Part shown: positions 21,430 through 34,500 of the stretch, piece by piece | Layout: every line of letters starts with the position of its first letter | Numbering within the stretch: position 1 is the first letter of the stretch | Assembly (NCBI GenBank): GCA_935421135.1 | Contig: OW285194.1 | Location: forward strand, 3,095,501 to 3,159,500 | Direction of reading: 5' to 3' | DNA from: Bugulina stolonifera | Taxonomy: Eukaryota; Bryozoa; Gymnolaemata; Cheilostomatida; Bugulidae | Length of the DNA stretch: 64,000 bases | Made by a program: the position numbers and the translations under genes | Notes under the pieces: model-generated | The model's input: only the letters and a program-made list of their open reading frames with translations | What the model was told of the DNA's origin: nothing | Databases searched by the model: none

Positions 21430-21747
21430 CAGTGTTCGAAGTGTGGATATACGGGAGTAGGTACCCAGTGTGTACCCACCTCAGTTTTACTGGTTATACG
21501 GCCAGCAGGCGTGTAGGCCTACCCTCATTTTAATAGCTAGTTTTCCCCATGCAGTCACTGCGGACCTGATAGTGTAGTGGTAGAGCAAACAAGGGTCTTG
21601 AGTTCGAATCTAACCAGAGCATAGTTTTTAACTTTAGTAATTCACCAATTTCTTAGCTACTATAAAATTGAGTGAATAGCTATACAAAACAAATCTGTAA
21701 GATTAGATTGGATGCACCGTCCGTGTAGCCTACCCACCTCATTTTTT
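21430..21747 (+). repeat. Dispersed repeat with CAGTGTTCGAAGTG end and tRNA-like boxes (copy 1)
   Basis: Related to copies at 40954-41200 (reversed) and 54072-54401. It opens with CAGTGTTCGAAGTG and shares CGGCCAGCAGGCGTGTA and ATAGCTAGTTTTCCCCATG with the others. A tRNA-like stretch has TAGTGTAGTGGTAGAGC (A-box-like) and GAGTTCGAATCT (B-box-like), suggesting a tRNA-derived SINE component. This copy lacks the right inverted terminus but is flanked by CCTCATAC on both sides (21422-21429 and 21748-21755), which may be a target duplication. Confidence 0.6.
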
Positions 21748-22631
21748 CCTCATACCAAACCATACCATTGATTGCCTACTATAACTATTTATTTTAATTT
21801 ATCATGTGACAATTTTTACCTAAATAATATAACTAATAATTGGTTGAAAATAGTCTATAGTATTAGGTGACATAAACTTTAAGATTAGCAATTTAAAGAA
21901 AAATTAAAATGAAAATCAAAGAAAAAGAAAATGAAATCAACTTAAAGTACCCAAGATTCGAAGATAAAGATCGGTAAATAAAATTTGAATTTTGTATTTT
22001 GTTTCGAATTTAAATTTAGTGATTTACATTTACTTCGATCACCTTACATGTAGACTATCCATTAGGCTTTCAACTATACTTGTGACTCAATGACTACCAC
22101 TATCAAGTATCAACCACTCAGTTCAGAGTTACAATAACAATGCAGCGTGCGCCATGCAGGTGCAGAATGAATGAAATTACTCCATTCCCATTGTGATTAA
22201 TTTTGCCTTTGCTTTTACTGAAGGAAACAGAAATGATCATCTCTTCGTGGCAATACTGGCTTCCACTCTGTAGTATTTTATAACGACTGGTCTGAAGGCG
22301 CATGGTTAGTGCGCTCTTAGTCAACAAAACAAAAAGCACGTGGCGTTAGCATATAATCTTAGTAAGTATTTTCATTATGGGTGCCTTTTAGAGCCCCGTT
22401 AATATCATCCTTCTTGTTCTAATGGTCACAAGCTTCACTTTTCTAAAATTGAACTTCCTCTTCGTAAAGATGGCAATGTCTACCAATAATTCATAATTAT
22501 TATTATGAGTATCTTATCATTGTGACTTCTTTACATTTTCTTCTTTTCAAACTGTTGGGTTTAGCTCAGTTTTAGAAGATGCACTTTTTGGGGTTTACTT
22601 CATGAGCAAAGCCACTATCTCATTTTAGGTG
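21748..22631. other. AT-rich sequence without a recognisable gene
   Basis: Only short frames and A/T runs; nothing supportable was seen. Confidence 0.5.
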
Positions 22632-22639
22632 CATACAAC

Positions 22640-23705
22640 CAGAGTTGGGTCCAAGTCGACTTGCAAGTCAACAAGTCAAGTCATTTCTAAAATTTTGGAG
22701 GCAAGTCAAGTCGAAGTCAAGTCAGTGCTGCCTCAAGTCAAGTCAAGTAACTTCGAAAATTTTGAAGGCAAATCAAGTCGAAGTCAAGTCAGTGATGCCT
22801 CAAGTCAAGTCAGCTGTCATGCAAGTCACAAGTCAAGTCAAGTCAAAGTCAAGTCAAGTCGAAATGCAAGTCAAGTGGAAGACAACTTCAAAAAATCTTA
22901 CATTTTCCAAAGCATCATTTTTTACGTTTAGTAGGCATTCCAATCCATGAAAAACCTATGCCAAGGTGTAGCAGGGCATGTACATGTATGTTATGCAATC
23001 ATGGTAAAGAACTAGTCTATATAAGTAGTATTATTGGCACTACGGTCGAGACTGGTCATATAGTATTATATACTGTATATTGTAATGGTGATGCAGTGTT
23101 ACATAAAATGTAAACAGCACATGGTATAGCACAGAGTGTCCACTGGCCAGTCCTGCAATTTAACTCTAGTAATTATTGCACTGTGCATTGTATTCACTAC
23201 TTACACCACATCTATTAATACTACACTTACACTACTTGCACTGTGTGTACTTGTGACTATGCATTGTCGTTGCGTAGTCTCACGTACACACAACCTAGAT
23301 ATTGCCTGAATTGTGTATCCTCATAGCTAACCTTGATATACTCTGAGTGCTGCTAGTAGCACTGACCTAGTACAAATGATAAATAGGTAGACAATTGAGA
23401 CCTTTTTTCCATGTTGGCTAAACACTGTACAAATTTTTTATGGTCCAGATTGACTTGGCAGAACCCAAGTCAAAATCACAAGTCATTCATGTGTCCAAGT
23501 CAAGTCAAGTCAAGTCACATTGATGTGCAAGTCAAAGTCAAGTCGAAATCACAAGTCATTCATGTGTCCAAGTCAAGTCAAGTCACATTGATGCGCAAGT
23601 CAAAGTCAAGTCAAGTCAGCAGGTTGGCAAGTCCAAGTCAAGTCGACTTGTGACTTGACTTGACTTGGCAAGTCAAGTCAAATCTATGACTTGGACCCAG
23701 CTCTG
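22640..23705. mobile_element. hAT-type transposon with CAAGTC arrays at both ends (1066 bp)
   Basis: Terminal inverted repeats CAGAGTTGGGTCCAAGTC and GACTTGGACCCAGCTCTG (one mismatch) are flanked by the perfect 8-bp duplication CATACAAC (22632-22639 and 23706-23713). Next to each end are dense arrays of CAAGT/CAAGTC (about 22660-22880 and 23440-23690), probably clustered transposase-binding sites. The centre (22900-23430) is unrelated AT-rich sequence. Apparent reading frames are artefacts of the repeats. No transposase is present. Confidence 0.9.
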
Positions 23706-23713
23706 CATACAAC

Positions 23714-25590
23714 TGAGATATTCCTTGATCTTGCATCTCAGACTGAGACTCCTAAAAGAAAGTCTAAGCGACATGTCGTTTATGATTGATGTAGGATAAT
23801 GATGATGTTCATGATTACCATTATGATTGATTTCAATATTTCTTTTATCAAGATAGTCTACCTATCACTTAATTTGTTTTGGGGTCAAAAAGAACAATCA
23901 CAATGAACTATCATCAATTTGAAATAATGTAATCATAATCATAATGATTACTTTACTCTTAAAAAATACTTATTATTTTATAATTTATTTGTGAATATTT
24001 ATATCTAATTATTTATAACTATGATTACCCTTTTGTATTGTCATAACAATTTATATCATTTTATTGATTACAAATGGAATCTGCCACCCAAACAGGACAA
24101 CGGCCGCTTAGGTGCGAAAGGTGCGAAAACGGAATTTAAAAGTAAAATAAGAAAATTAATATTATTTGTAATTAGTCTATGAAAGATAAGGTCTCTGAAT
24201 GTAACTCTTTAAACCACTACTATTTGGCAGTTGGCGCTAGTGAAATTGTCCAAAAATATAGGGAACTCCATGTAACCTCCCCAATAGGTTGAGCTCTATT
24301 GTTTTAAATTTCTTTTGAACGGCGCATTTTCATTATGTGCACTTATTCTAGTACACGTAGGCTGATGTTACTTAGGTCTCCTTTCTAGATGTTCCTGCTT
24401 GATATATAACCTACAGTATATAATTTGAATAGTTTAATTGATTTGTCACCCGTCTCTGTCTTTCCCTAGTATAGCCTAGCCCTATAATATGCTTATACTT
24501 GCCCAAAGAACGTTTGCATCAACCTTTTTTATGCGTGTAGACTTCTCAATTTCATTCCAGTTTGCACTATCAAGTATAACCAAAGTTTCTAGATGCCAAC
24601 TTCCTTGAGTAAATGATGTGTATAGTAATTTGCTGTGGTTCTCTTAACAAAATTGCGAAAACATTGCTCGTTGGCGCCCATACTATGGTGAGCACTTGGG
24701 CTATAGGCCTACAAATATTGGTCAACGTTGTGAGTCAAATGTAGTTTACCGTCTGTATGAGGCATAAATATGTACTAAACACGTGACAAGAGACTCCGTA
24801 TATGCTATAATGTAGCGAAAACTTTGCGAATCTTCACAAAATAAGAGTTGTCTTCTCTTTCTTCTGTTAGCTCAGCTAGATCATTTGCTCCATAGAATGT
24901 CTCAAACTTTTTGGGCCTTTTCCGTACTTAAGTTTCTCTAAATGGTTGGCTCTCCTATTGATACTATCGGTACCAACATCATGTATGCTGAGTGCAATGG
25001 GCAAGCATGACAGGTACTGGTCTTCTAGCCAATTTGAGGAGAAATTTTCATCGCTCTTGAAAAATCTCCATCGTTTTATCGATGTATTTTCGTTTTCTAC
25101 TCAATAGCTTTGCACTAGGCCGTTTATTAGGTCAAATTTAGAGCGATCCTATTAGAGCGGAACACCCGTCAGATTAACTTTGGTATAACGCCAAATGGTT
25201 CGAATAGAGCATTGTGGCTCTTTGCTTGGTAAACATGTGGATGCAATGGTGCTCTATGCATAGCTATGGCGTGTTAACATTTCAGCTAAGTGCATCGGAA
25301 ATTTTTTACGCATACATGTGCATTAGAATTAATTGATACCTCTATAAGCATATCTAAACTGCTTGAAGAGTAGCTGATAATATAGGACTATGCAGCGAGT
25401 ATTTAGTAAGTCAGATATTGACAAACATAGGCTGCATGCCACTGGTCCAACACTCCAGGCTCTTTGTATCTTGTTTGTTTGTATCAAGTGGAAAAGAGTG
25501 TATTAATGTTTTGCTTAAGATTAGCGATACTGTAGGCCATGTTGTTTTCTAATTCATCTGCTTATATTTTGTTGCCCAACTATATTTACA
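23714..25590. other. Region upstream of the PLEKHD1-like gene, no coding exon seen
   Basis: No frame of note. Because the first coding exon at 25591 begins at a splice acceptor (TTACAG), at least one noncoding exon and the promoter must lie upstream, probably here, but I cannot place them. Confidence 0.5.
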
Positions 25591-28500
25591 GGCACCATGC
25601 CTACTGCTGATGAGGAGCTAGCTAAAGTGCAGTTGACGGGTCTACTGAGTAAGCGTCCCGTAAATCTAGCTAGTCATTCTACTGGTCTACTGGCTAGTAA
25701 GTGGTATAAGAGGTAAGTCTTCCTCCGTCATGAGACAAAACAGAAGTATTCATTCTGGCAATCCCATTTTTTAGAGCTTCAAAGACGTTAACAAACTAAA
25801 TTTTCCCATCCAAATTAATATGTAAGACAGAGCAGTTTTAAATGAAAATTTCTTATATACTGAAACATGTAAGTCAAGGTTGCCAATATTTAGGTTTGAG
25901 TGGAGAGTTAGGCTGTCCTCTGGACTCCACATTGTGGATGCATTAACATTCTAGACTGGTAATAAGTCCCTTTACATAGTCTAATAAACGGTGTTTTGTA
26001 GCGTCTTGTTAACCCCGAGTCATCTTCTTATCTGTAACTATAGGGAAAATGATTTCAGTCTAAGTGTGCAAATGTACAGTAAGTCCTACAGGGCTAAACA
26101 ACAAACCAGTATTGCTAAAATGTAAGTACACAGTCTACTGTTCTGTATTTGTTCAGATTCTTTGTGATCAAAGATGGCTTCCTCATGTATTATGATGCTT
26201 CGGAGAAAAAGGAATTTGAAAAGAAGAAATGCGCTAACTATCACCCTAAAGGAGTTATCCCTCTTGGAGACTGCACAATTACTAGACTACAGGAGAGTGA
26301 CAGTCCACATATCATATCTATAGTCAATGATCTCTCACAGGTATAGTCAACGATCTCTCACAGGTATAGTCAATGATCTCTCACAGGTACAGTCAATGAT
26401 CTCTCACAGGTACAGTCAATGATTTCTCCGTACCACAATTGGTTGTGCCCATCATATATTCATGTATATCAAGACAATCAAATGGCTAAATTACTAATAT
26501 TATCAATGTACAATGTAATAATTAAATACATGTATGATTGTGGAACAAATACAGGATATTTTGGAGTTGTTCTCTCATTTTAATTAAAATGTAAGGAAGG
26601 ACAACTCTCAAACAGTAATAGTTGATTGTTTACAAATGTTGTGTGCACTATACAATGTATAGTATAGAAAATGGATGTTAATTATATAGAGGAACAATTT
26701 TATAAACTTAGTTTCTTACCTCTGGTGTATACTGACTTCCATTAGTCACACAAGCATTTCATTATTCTTCATGTTAGTTCCTGTAGAGCTCAGGCTAACA
26801 TCACCTTACACTCTTACACATTCATTCTTGTTTTAAGGGCAATGCTGTCTGCTTTTGCTGTAGGAACGTCTGCTGGTGCAGTGTGAAAGTGGCTGGGAAC
26901 AAGAGAAATGGGTGGAAGCTCTAGAGAAAGCATCAAGAATGTAAGTCATTGGTCTGTACAAAACTTGTGCGTAATCGTCGCTCATAGCAGTGTGTAATGA
27001 TACACGTAGATGTCGTATAATTGACCTCTATATCTATATATTAGTCAACTGCAGTCCAAGTGCATCATCATGACCAAGTTTATATGTTTGTTTACTCTGG
27101 TATCAGTTAGTGCAGACGTACTCCGGGACCCACCGTCTACTATATAGCTCCTCTATTAACCATATAATATGACTAGAACACTACAGCATATGCTGTAGTG
27201 TGCTAGTCAATACTAATGACTCCATTGACTAGATAAATCCTGATGTAACTTCCTGTTTGATAGATGCTATCTGAACGCACAGCTTGGTGATACGTTGATA
27301 CAGCAGCTACAGGTTCAGGGAGCTGAGCTTGCAGAGCAGAGACAAGATGCATACGGTTAGTATCTATTTAGGTGTGTCTATCTCCTCGGGTATAAGCATA
27401 CGGGCTAGATATGCCCTGATCAAACACTTAAATATCATTAAATAGAACTTAGTGTCAGTCAATCATCTTCTCTCCGTACGTTATGTCACATGATCATCTT
27501 CTCTCCGTACGTTATGTCACATGATCATCTTCTCTCCGTACGTTATGTCACATGATCATCTTCTCTCTGTACGTTATGTCACATGATTATGTTGTTTGAT
27601 CGTACACTTTGACCAATCATATTCGATTGCGTAGCGTAGCGCATTGTCTGAACTTGATGAGCTGTGTGGAGTCTGGCCACCGTTTCAAGCTGACATTTTC
27701 ATATGTCTCCAGTCGTGCTGTTGGTGTTTAGAGTGAGCTGGCTAACATCTACCCATCGATATTCAGGTCTTCCTCACTTGTCTTCATCCGATTATTGTTT
27801 TGGACACTTTCTAGATGAGCCGATTTCCTTCATAGAGATGGACATATTTCTTTCTGTTTACACCTTTGACTAGCGTCCCTACCTTAGTTATACATGTATG
27901 TGTAGGTGGCATATTCTATAGTAATCAACTGTCTCTCCCTGCGTTTTAGTAAGACTGCACGAGGAAGCCAAGGCACTATCGGAAGAAAAGTCAAAGACTG
28001 AGGTAACTATCTGTAGGCCTGTAGATCTTGTTGCTAATAAGAGGGATGTTGCTAATAAGAGGGATATTTTATCACACTTGATAGCTCTATTATATAACTT
28101 TCACTAGTTAGTAGCTACAAAAGCAAAAGCGCTGCTGATATAAACACTGTATCAATAAATATGTAATTCACCCAGCTGCTAACTCTCTTTTTTCCCTCAG
28201 CCTGCTGGGAAAGTAGAAATAGGCCCAATCATATCTCTGGATATGGTGTCCTTTTGTATGAAATTTGAATTGCGGGTTATTATAATGATTCTGATGTCGT
28301 GTTACCTTTACATAAGGTGCAAGTTGTCTGTGTTTGCCACATAGTCAGTCATTACATTGTATGTACATATAAAGGGCTACTTTGTGTACAATAAAATAAT
28401 TTAATTACTTTAACCATGTGAAGACAACTTCACAACTATTAGATATGACTGTGTTTCATTGTAATAAATTACTGTAATATGCAACAACACGGCTACATAT

Positions 28501-31500
28501 CTACATTTTATGTAAATATTATTTACCTAATTGTATAGATATACTACTACCCTGACTGTGACATACATAGGCCTACATAACATAGTTAGACTATTGCCCG
28601 TCTGTGACATATAGACAAAGGTATAACAGAATCTCATCTCATGCAGGATTTGGAGAAACTCATGTCGGAGCTGGAGGAGGAGAAACGGAGGGTTGAGACG
28701 GTGTCTGAGGACCTACAAAGGGAGTTTGAACAAGTGAGGGGGGAGTTAGAAGCCACCGTGACCGCTATGAAGGAAGTTGAGGAGGAAAGAGAAAAACTGG
28801 CTAAACAGCAAGAAGCCCTTTCTTCTCAGCTCAGCGTAAGTGGCAGGGGTGGATGCATGGGGTTCACTACACGAGTGTATGCATGGGGTCATTGCAGGGT
28901 TGATACATGGAGTGCATCACAGGAATGAAAACATGGGGTGCATGAGTGGATATATGAGTTGCAGTGCAAGGGTTAATACATGGAGTAAACCACAGGGGTG
29001 GATACATTTGGGTGCATGAGTGGATACAAAGGATGCATCGGAGGGGTGCATACATAAGGGCCATTGCAGGGTGGATGCATAAGATGCATAACAGGGGTAG
29101 ATATATGGGGTGCATCACCGGGTGTATACACAGAGTCAATACAGGGGTGGATACATGGAGTATATCACAGGTGTATATATTGTGTGGCCTTACATTTCTC
29201 TCACTTCTATTAGCTCATCTAAAACACATTACGCTGTAGTTGTTTGTTATGCATTCAGTTCCAGTAAAACTTTACTGTTTTAGAGATAAGCTCATTTAAA
29301 AGGTAACTTTATCACTGCTCATACTCTCATTCTGCTTTCTATTCCAACCAACCAACAGCAACAAGTAAACCAGTAACACTTGTACATATCATGTAGTCTT
29401 ATTCTGTCTGGAATCGTCTACTCTATACCTTCTATACCTTCATAGAGAGGATAACTCCTGTGTATATACTGCATAATATAATTAATTATATGCGTTGCTT
29501 TACTCGCTAGCTTTCCAATATAATATCTACTACTACAACAATGCATGCATTACATCTTCCTTTTATAAGTTCAATCATGTTACATACATTTTAATTTGAA
29601 TCTTTTAAAATGTTGATGTGAAGTAAAGTTTGATCATGTAAAGCAATACTAGACGTATTTAAATTTTATTCATTATATTTTGATACTAGTATTTAGTATC
29701 ATCGTCAGGAGGATGTAAATTAAACTGATTAATTAAATTAATTGAGTTTGATTGAATATCCTCTAACGATGAGAATAGGACTAGTATCGAAATGATATAA
29801 GAACATCAAAACGCATCTAGTTCTACTTTATATCATAATTTAAATCACTCTAATTATTAGAAGCTTGTTAGCCTGCAAAACTAGATGCGTTGAATCTTAT
29901 GAGTAATTTTGGGGAGCATAGGAGGTCCACAATCGAATTCTATTCTATTCGAGGTCATGATCTTTATAGCATTACCAAAGCCACATGTACACGAATACAG
30001 GAGATGACCTCCTAATTATATCTACATTATTATTCTTAGCGCTAGTATCTCTGTACGATTACTATAGCATAGTTATAATATAAATAGCATCTGTATATAG
30101 ACATACTGTAGCATAGTTATGATATAAATAGCATCTGTGCTTCTGTTTATAGAACCTCACACAACAAAAGCAGCAAACAGAAGAGCAGCTCTCCGAAACG
30201 CAGCATAAAACAGTCCAATTAGAAGAACTAAACGTTCAGTTGAGGTTAGTAAAGGTCATATGAAGGTCGTTGTCGGTAATGTGTCACCTTTATTATGTTT
30301 TTATCTACTTGGACATGATAAGTTGTAACTCAGGTCAACATTTGAATTCTTATGGTATTTATTGGCAGTATAGTAGGATATAGGATTGGTTACGCATTGA
30401 CCGATGGCGGCAGGGAATGACCTCCAAGCTGTAAAGGTCACAGCCTAAGCTGCCATTCATTTCAACCTATTTGTGTTGTATTGGTCTAAAAGAATACAGA
30501 TAAACAACAGTGGATGATCAAATTTTTCTTTTTACTCTTGCTGGCACGACTTTATGATTATAATCATCTGTGGGTGTTTCCTATTGTCGGTTATTTCATG
30601 TACCGGAAGTTTTACATCCAACGTAGAGATTACACTCTCACTAGACAGATTTTATGAAACTATCAGTTAGCATAGGTATTCACTTATAGCTTGAGCCCCC
30701 ACCATCCACATAAACCCCATCAATAACATCACACCCGCCCCCTACTATTTGTTACAGCAGTGAGAGTGAGCAGACTAAGAGTGAGCTAGCTGAACAGATC
30801 AAAGCAGAGCAGTCACTTAAGTTACGTCTGCAGAAGGACTTACAGCTCATTGAGTCAGAGATGCGTAAAGTCATTGAGGACAAGGATACGGCTGAGAAAA
30901 AGTAAGTGCAGGCGGTGGCATGTGTTCCTAGCAATAAAGGAGCATCGACTAAATGCCACCTTAGGAACCTGTACTAAGGCCATAAAGTTCATTTAAATAC
31001 TCGCATTCCATGTAAAGACTGATAATTCGCTCTGCTACCAAACATTTTATGTGGTAGAATTGTGGAGCTTTTTAGGCCAGGAATTTATTTTTTGAGCAGT
31101 CAGAGACTTGTTTCAAATTCATGAAAATACCAGTCCCTGACTGTGGTTTGGGCCCGAGGCCTTTACGGCACCTAGTCGCCTAGCACCGTGAACAGAACAT
31201 GCTACCACAACACCAGCTCAGCAACCTTGTGAAGCGAGTCTCTGACTGCTCAAAAAATAATTTACTTGCTAATAAAACATCATATATAAGAAAGTGGCTA
31301 AATCACCCAATAACTACGAAAATTGTGTTATTCTTTCCTACTAACATGTGTTGATACTTTGGAGTTATCTTCCCTTCATCTCAGCCTATTTATCTACACT
31401 GCAGTAAAGCTGGTCATCATATGTCACTCTATTGTGGCTGTTAGTTTGGCAGCAAAGGGTTAGCTATATAATACGGCATACCAGAATAACTGTTGTTCAC

Positions 31501-34500
31501 GCTGCCAGGTAGAAGGAAAGACAACTCCAAAATGTGTTTGAGAATGGAGAGTTATGAGCTAAAATCCACAAAACTTGAGAATCTGTAGTGTCCTCAGTAG
31601 GCATAGTTAGTTGTAAGAATTACAGTGTGTGTGAATAATTAGTAGCGTTAATAGGCGACTGACATCATACGCATATACATGTATGCTTATCGTATTATGC
31701 GCTTTAGAGCACACGATCAAGTAGAATTGGCTCAACTTTTGCACGATGAGAAACTTCTGTACCACCAGGAGGCCAGAGAGCTGGAGAAAAGTCTCAATGA
31801 TATTAAACACCAGAAGGTCAGTCAACCACCTAGCAGTACTCATTATACAGTCAGTTTATTACCTAGCAGTACTAGTTATACAGTCAGTTGACCACCTTGC
31901 AGTACTAGTTATAGAGTCAGTTTATTACCTAGCAGTACTAGTTATACAGTCAATCACCTAGTAGTACTAGTTATACAGTCAGTTGACCACCTTGCAGTAC
32001 TAGTTATAGAATCAGTTTATTACCTAGCAGTACTAGTTATACAGTCAGTGAATCACCTTGCAGTACTAGTTATACAGTCAGTTAATTACCTAGCAGTACT
32101 AGTTATAGAGTCAATCACCTAGCAGTACTAGTTATACAGTCAATTACCTAGCAGTACTAGTTATACAGTCAGTTAATTACCTACATGTCGCAGTACTAGT
32201 CATACTAGTTGTGCTGTACTTCTATTATTCCATGTGTTTTCATGACTGAAAAATATGAATTCTGTGCAGGAGATGACAGAAGCTGAGCTTAAGGAAGAGA
32301 TCAAGGCTCGGCTGAATGCAGAAAGGAGGCTAAAGGAGGCGGAGCTTGCCTTGCAGGTAGTTATGTTATCTCATTTGATGTTGGTACATCTGGTTACACT
32401 GTTCGGAGACCTATAAAGACTTCCAGTCGAGTCGATTACATACATGAAAAGGTTGCTCGCTTACTAATTAGACAATAAGACTGTTACTGCTATCACTGCT
32501 AAGGATAAGGCAGTGTCTAGGATATGACAGACGCCTATTATCGGTATACAATAGAATTCATGAAATATTATTAGCAGATGCCACAGCACTGTTCCTAACA
32601 TTTAGGAAAGGGACCATGGCCTCCCACAGTGTCACAACGTATAGGAATCGGAATTGGTGAGGAGACAATTAGCCTACCTGTCGAACAACGTATGTGGGTT
32701 GTTTAGGATTTCATGCCTATGTGTTGGATATAGGGCTATTTTACATTGACACCTTCTCTTTTTTTAGCAAGTTGCTGAGACCATGCCCACATCCACAACT
32801 GGCAGTGATAATCATGTACATGTACTATACACAAATGCATCCTATGCTCTTGTAGAACATCGAAAACAGACTGAAAGAGAACGAAACCATGGTTACAGAG
32901 GAGCAACGAAGTCAGCTCTTGCTCAATGTTAAGGCATTGAAAAGTAAGTATTTGACTATGATAACAGTCAATGGTAGTGGCAGCAGCAGTAGTAGTAGCA
33001 GTAGTAGTAGTAGTAGTAGTAGTGCTAGTAGTAGTAGTAGTAGTGGTAGTGGTAGTGGTGGTGGTGGTGGCGGCGGCAGCAGTAGTAGTAGCAATAGTAG
33101 TAGTAGTAGTGCTGGTAGTGGCAGTCTTGTAGTATCAGTAATAAGTAGTTGTGGCAGTCTTGTAGTATCAGTAATAAGTAGTAGTGGCAGTATTGTAGTA
33201 TCAGTAATAAGTAGTAGTGGCAGTATTGTAGTATCAGTAATAAGTAGTAGTGGCAGTCTTGTAGTATCAGTAATAAGTAGTAGTGGCAGTATTGTAGTAT
33301 CAGTAATAAGTAGTTGTGGCAGTCTTGTAGTATCAGTAATAAGTAGTTGTGGCAGTCTTGTAGTATCAGTAATAAGTAGTTGTGGCAGTATTGTAGTATC
33401 AGTAATAAGTAGTAGTGGCAGTATTGTAGTATCAGTAATAAGTAGTTGTGGCAGTCTTGTAGTATCAGTAATAAGTAGTTGTGGCAGTATTGTAGTATCA
33501 GTAATAAGTAGTTGTGGCAGTGGGTGTAGTTATTAGAGCAGTAGCAGGGGTAAAATAGTAGTAGTCATGGTAGTGTAGTAGTACTAGGTATAAAGTATAA
33601 CTTGGTAAACTAGAAATATTATTTAGACAGTCATGTATTTTACAAAACTGTTTAGGCTGTTTTTGTATATTATAGTATTACATGTATACATTGTTTTTGT
33701 ATATAGTATTACATGTATACATTGTTTTTTGTATATTATAGTATTACATGTATACATGGTTATTGTATATAGTATTACATGTATACATGGTTATTGTTTA
33801 TAGTATTACATGTATACATGGTTATTGTATATAGTATTACATGTATACATGGTTATTGAATATAGTATTACATGTATACATGGTTATTGTTTATAGTATT
33901 ACATGTATACATGGTTATTGTATATAGTATTACATATACACATGGTTATTGTATATAGTATTACATGTATACATGGTTATTGTATATAGTATTACTTGTA
34001 TACATGGTTATTGTTGGTTCCCAGACTACTTTGAACACAAAGCTATCGAGGAGAAGATAGAAGCAGACAAACCTGTGATAATGAAGAGAGCAGTGTATAA
34101 CAAACGACGTAACCTTAGAGCTCAAAGTGTCCTCTTCATCAGACAGTCAGGTGCTTTATCCATCTTACGCCACAATGTTATTACGCGACGTCGTATGCAA
34201 GGCATCGTATGCGTGTACATATGCAGTTGTAGTATTGAGTTGCATCATTTCTATAGAACTATGTTACTGTTTCATTGCAGTGTGTTGAATATATACACGG
34301 CTGTATTACTCAGCAGTTTAGTCTGCACATGGTTTCCCTCTAATAGACACACTAAAGCTGACTCTAAGTATGTGACTCCTGCTCATACAGAGATTATATC
34401 ATCATGTTACCCTCTCTATTAGACACTTCTGTATGTAGGATGTAGCCTATTTAAGAGAGGATAACTATGTATACAAAAGGACCCTCCTGTTCCAAAAGGG

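Noticed and set aside
21540..21620. A functional tRNA gene
   Set aside because: A- and B-box-like sequences are present but no cloverleaf could be folded by eye and the stretch belongs to a dispersed repeat.
22629..23653. Three open frames rich in Ser, Gln, Val and Lys
   Set aside because: They are translations of CAAGTC arrays at the ends of a hAT element.
27462..27585. CRISPR-like array of 31-bp repeats
   Set aside because: The units are contiguous with no spacers, in an intron of an animal-type gene.
32889..33536. A 215-codon Ser/Gly/Val-rich open frame
   Set aside because: It starts in exon 11 of the PLEKHD1-like gene and runs through a GTAAGT donor into AGT and 33-bp tandem repeats. 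The 11-residue periodicity is a product of the repeat.
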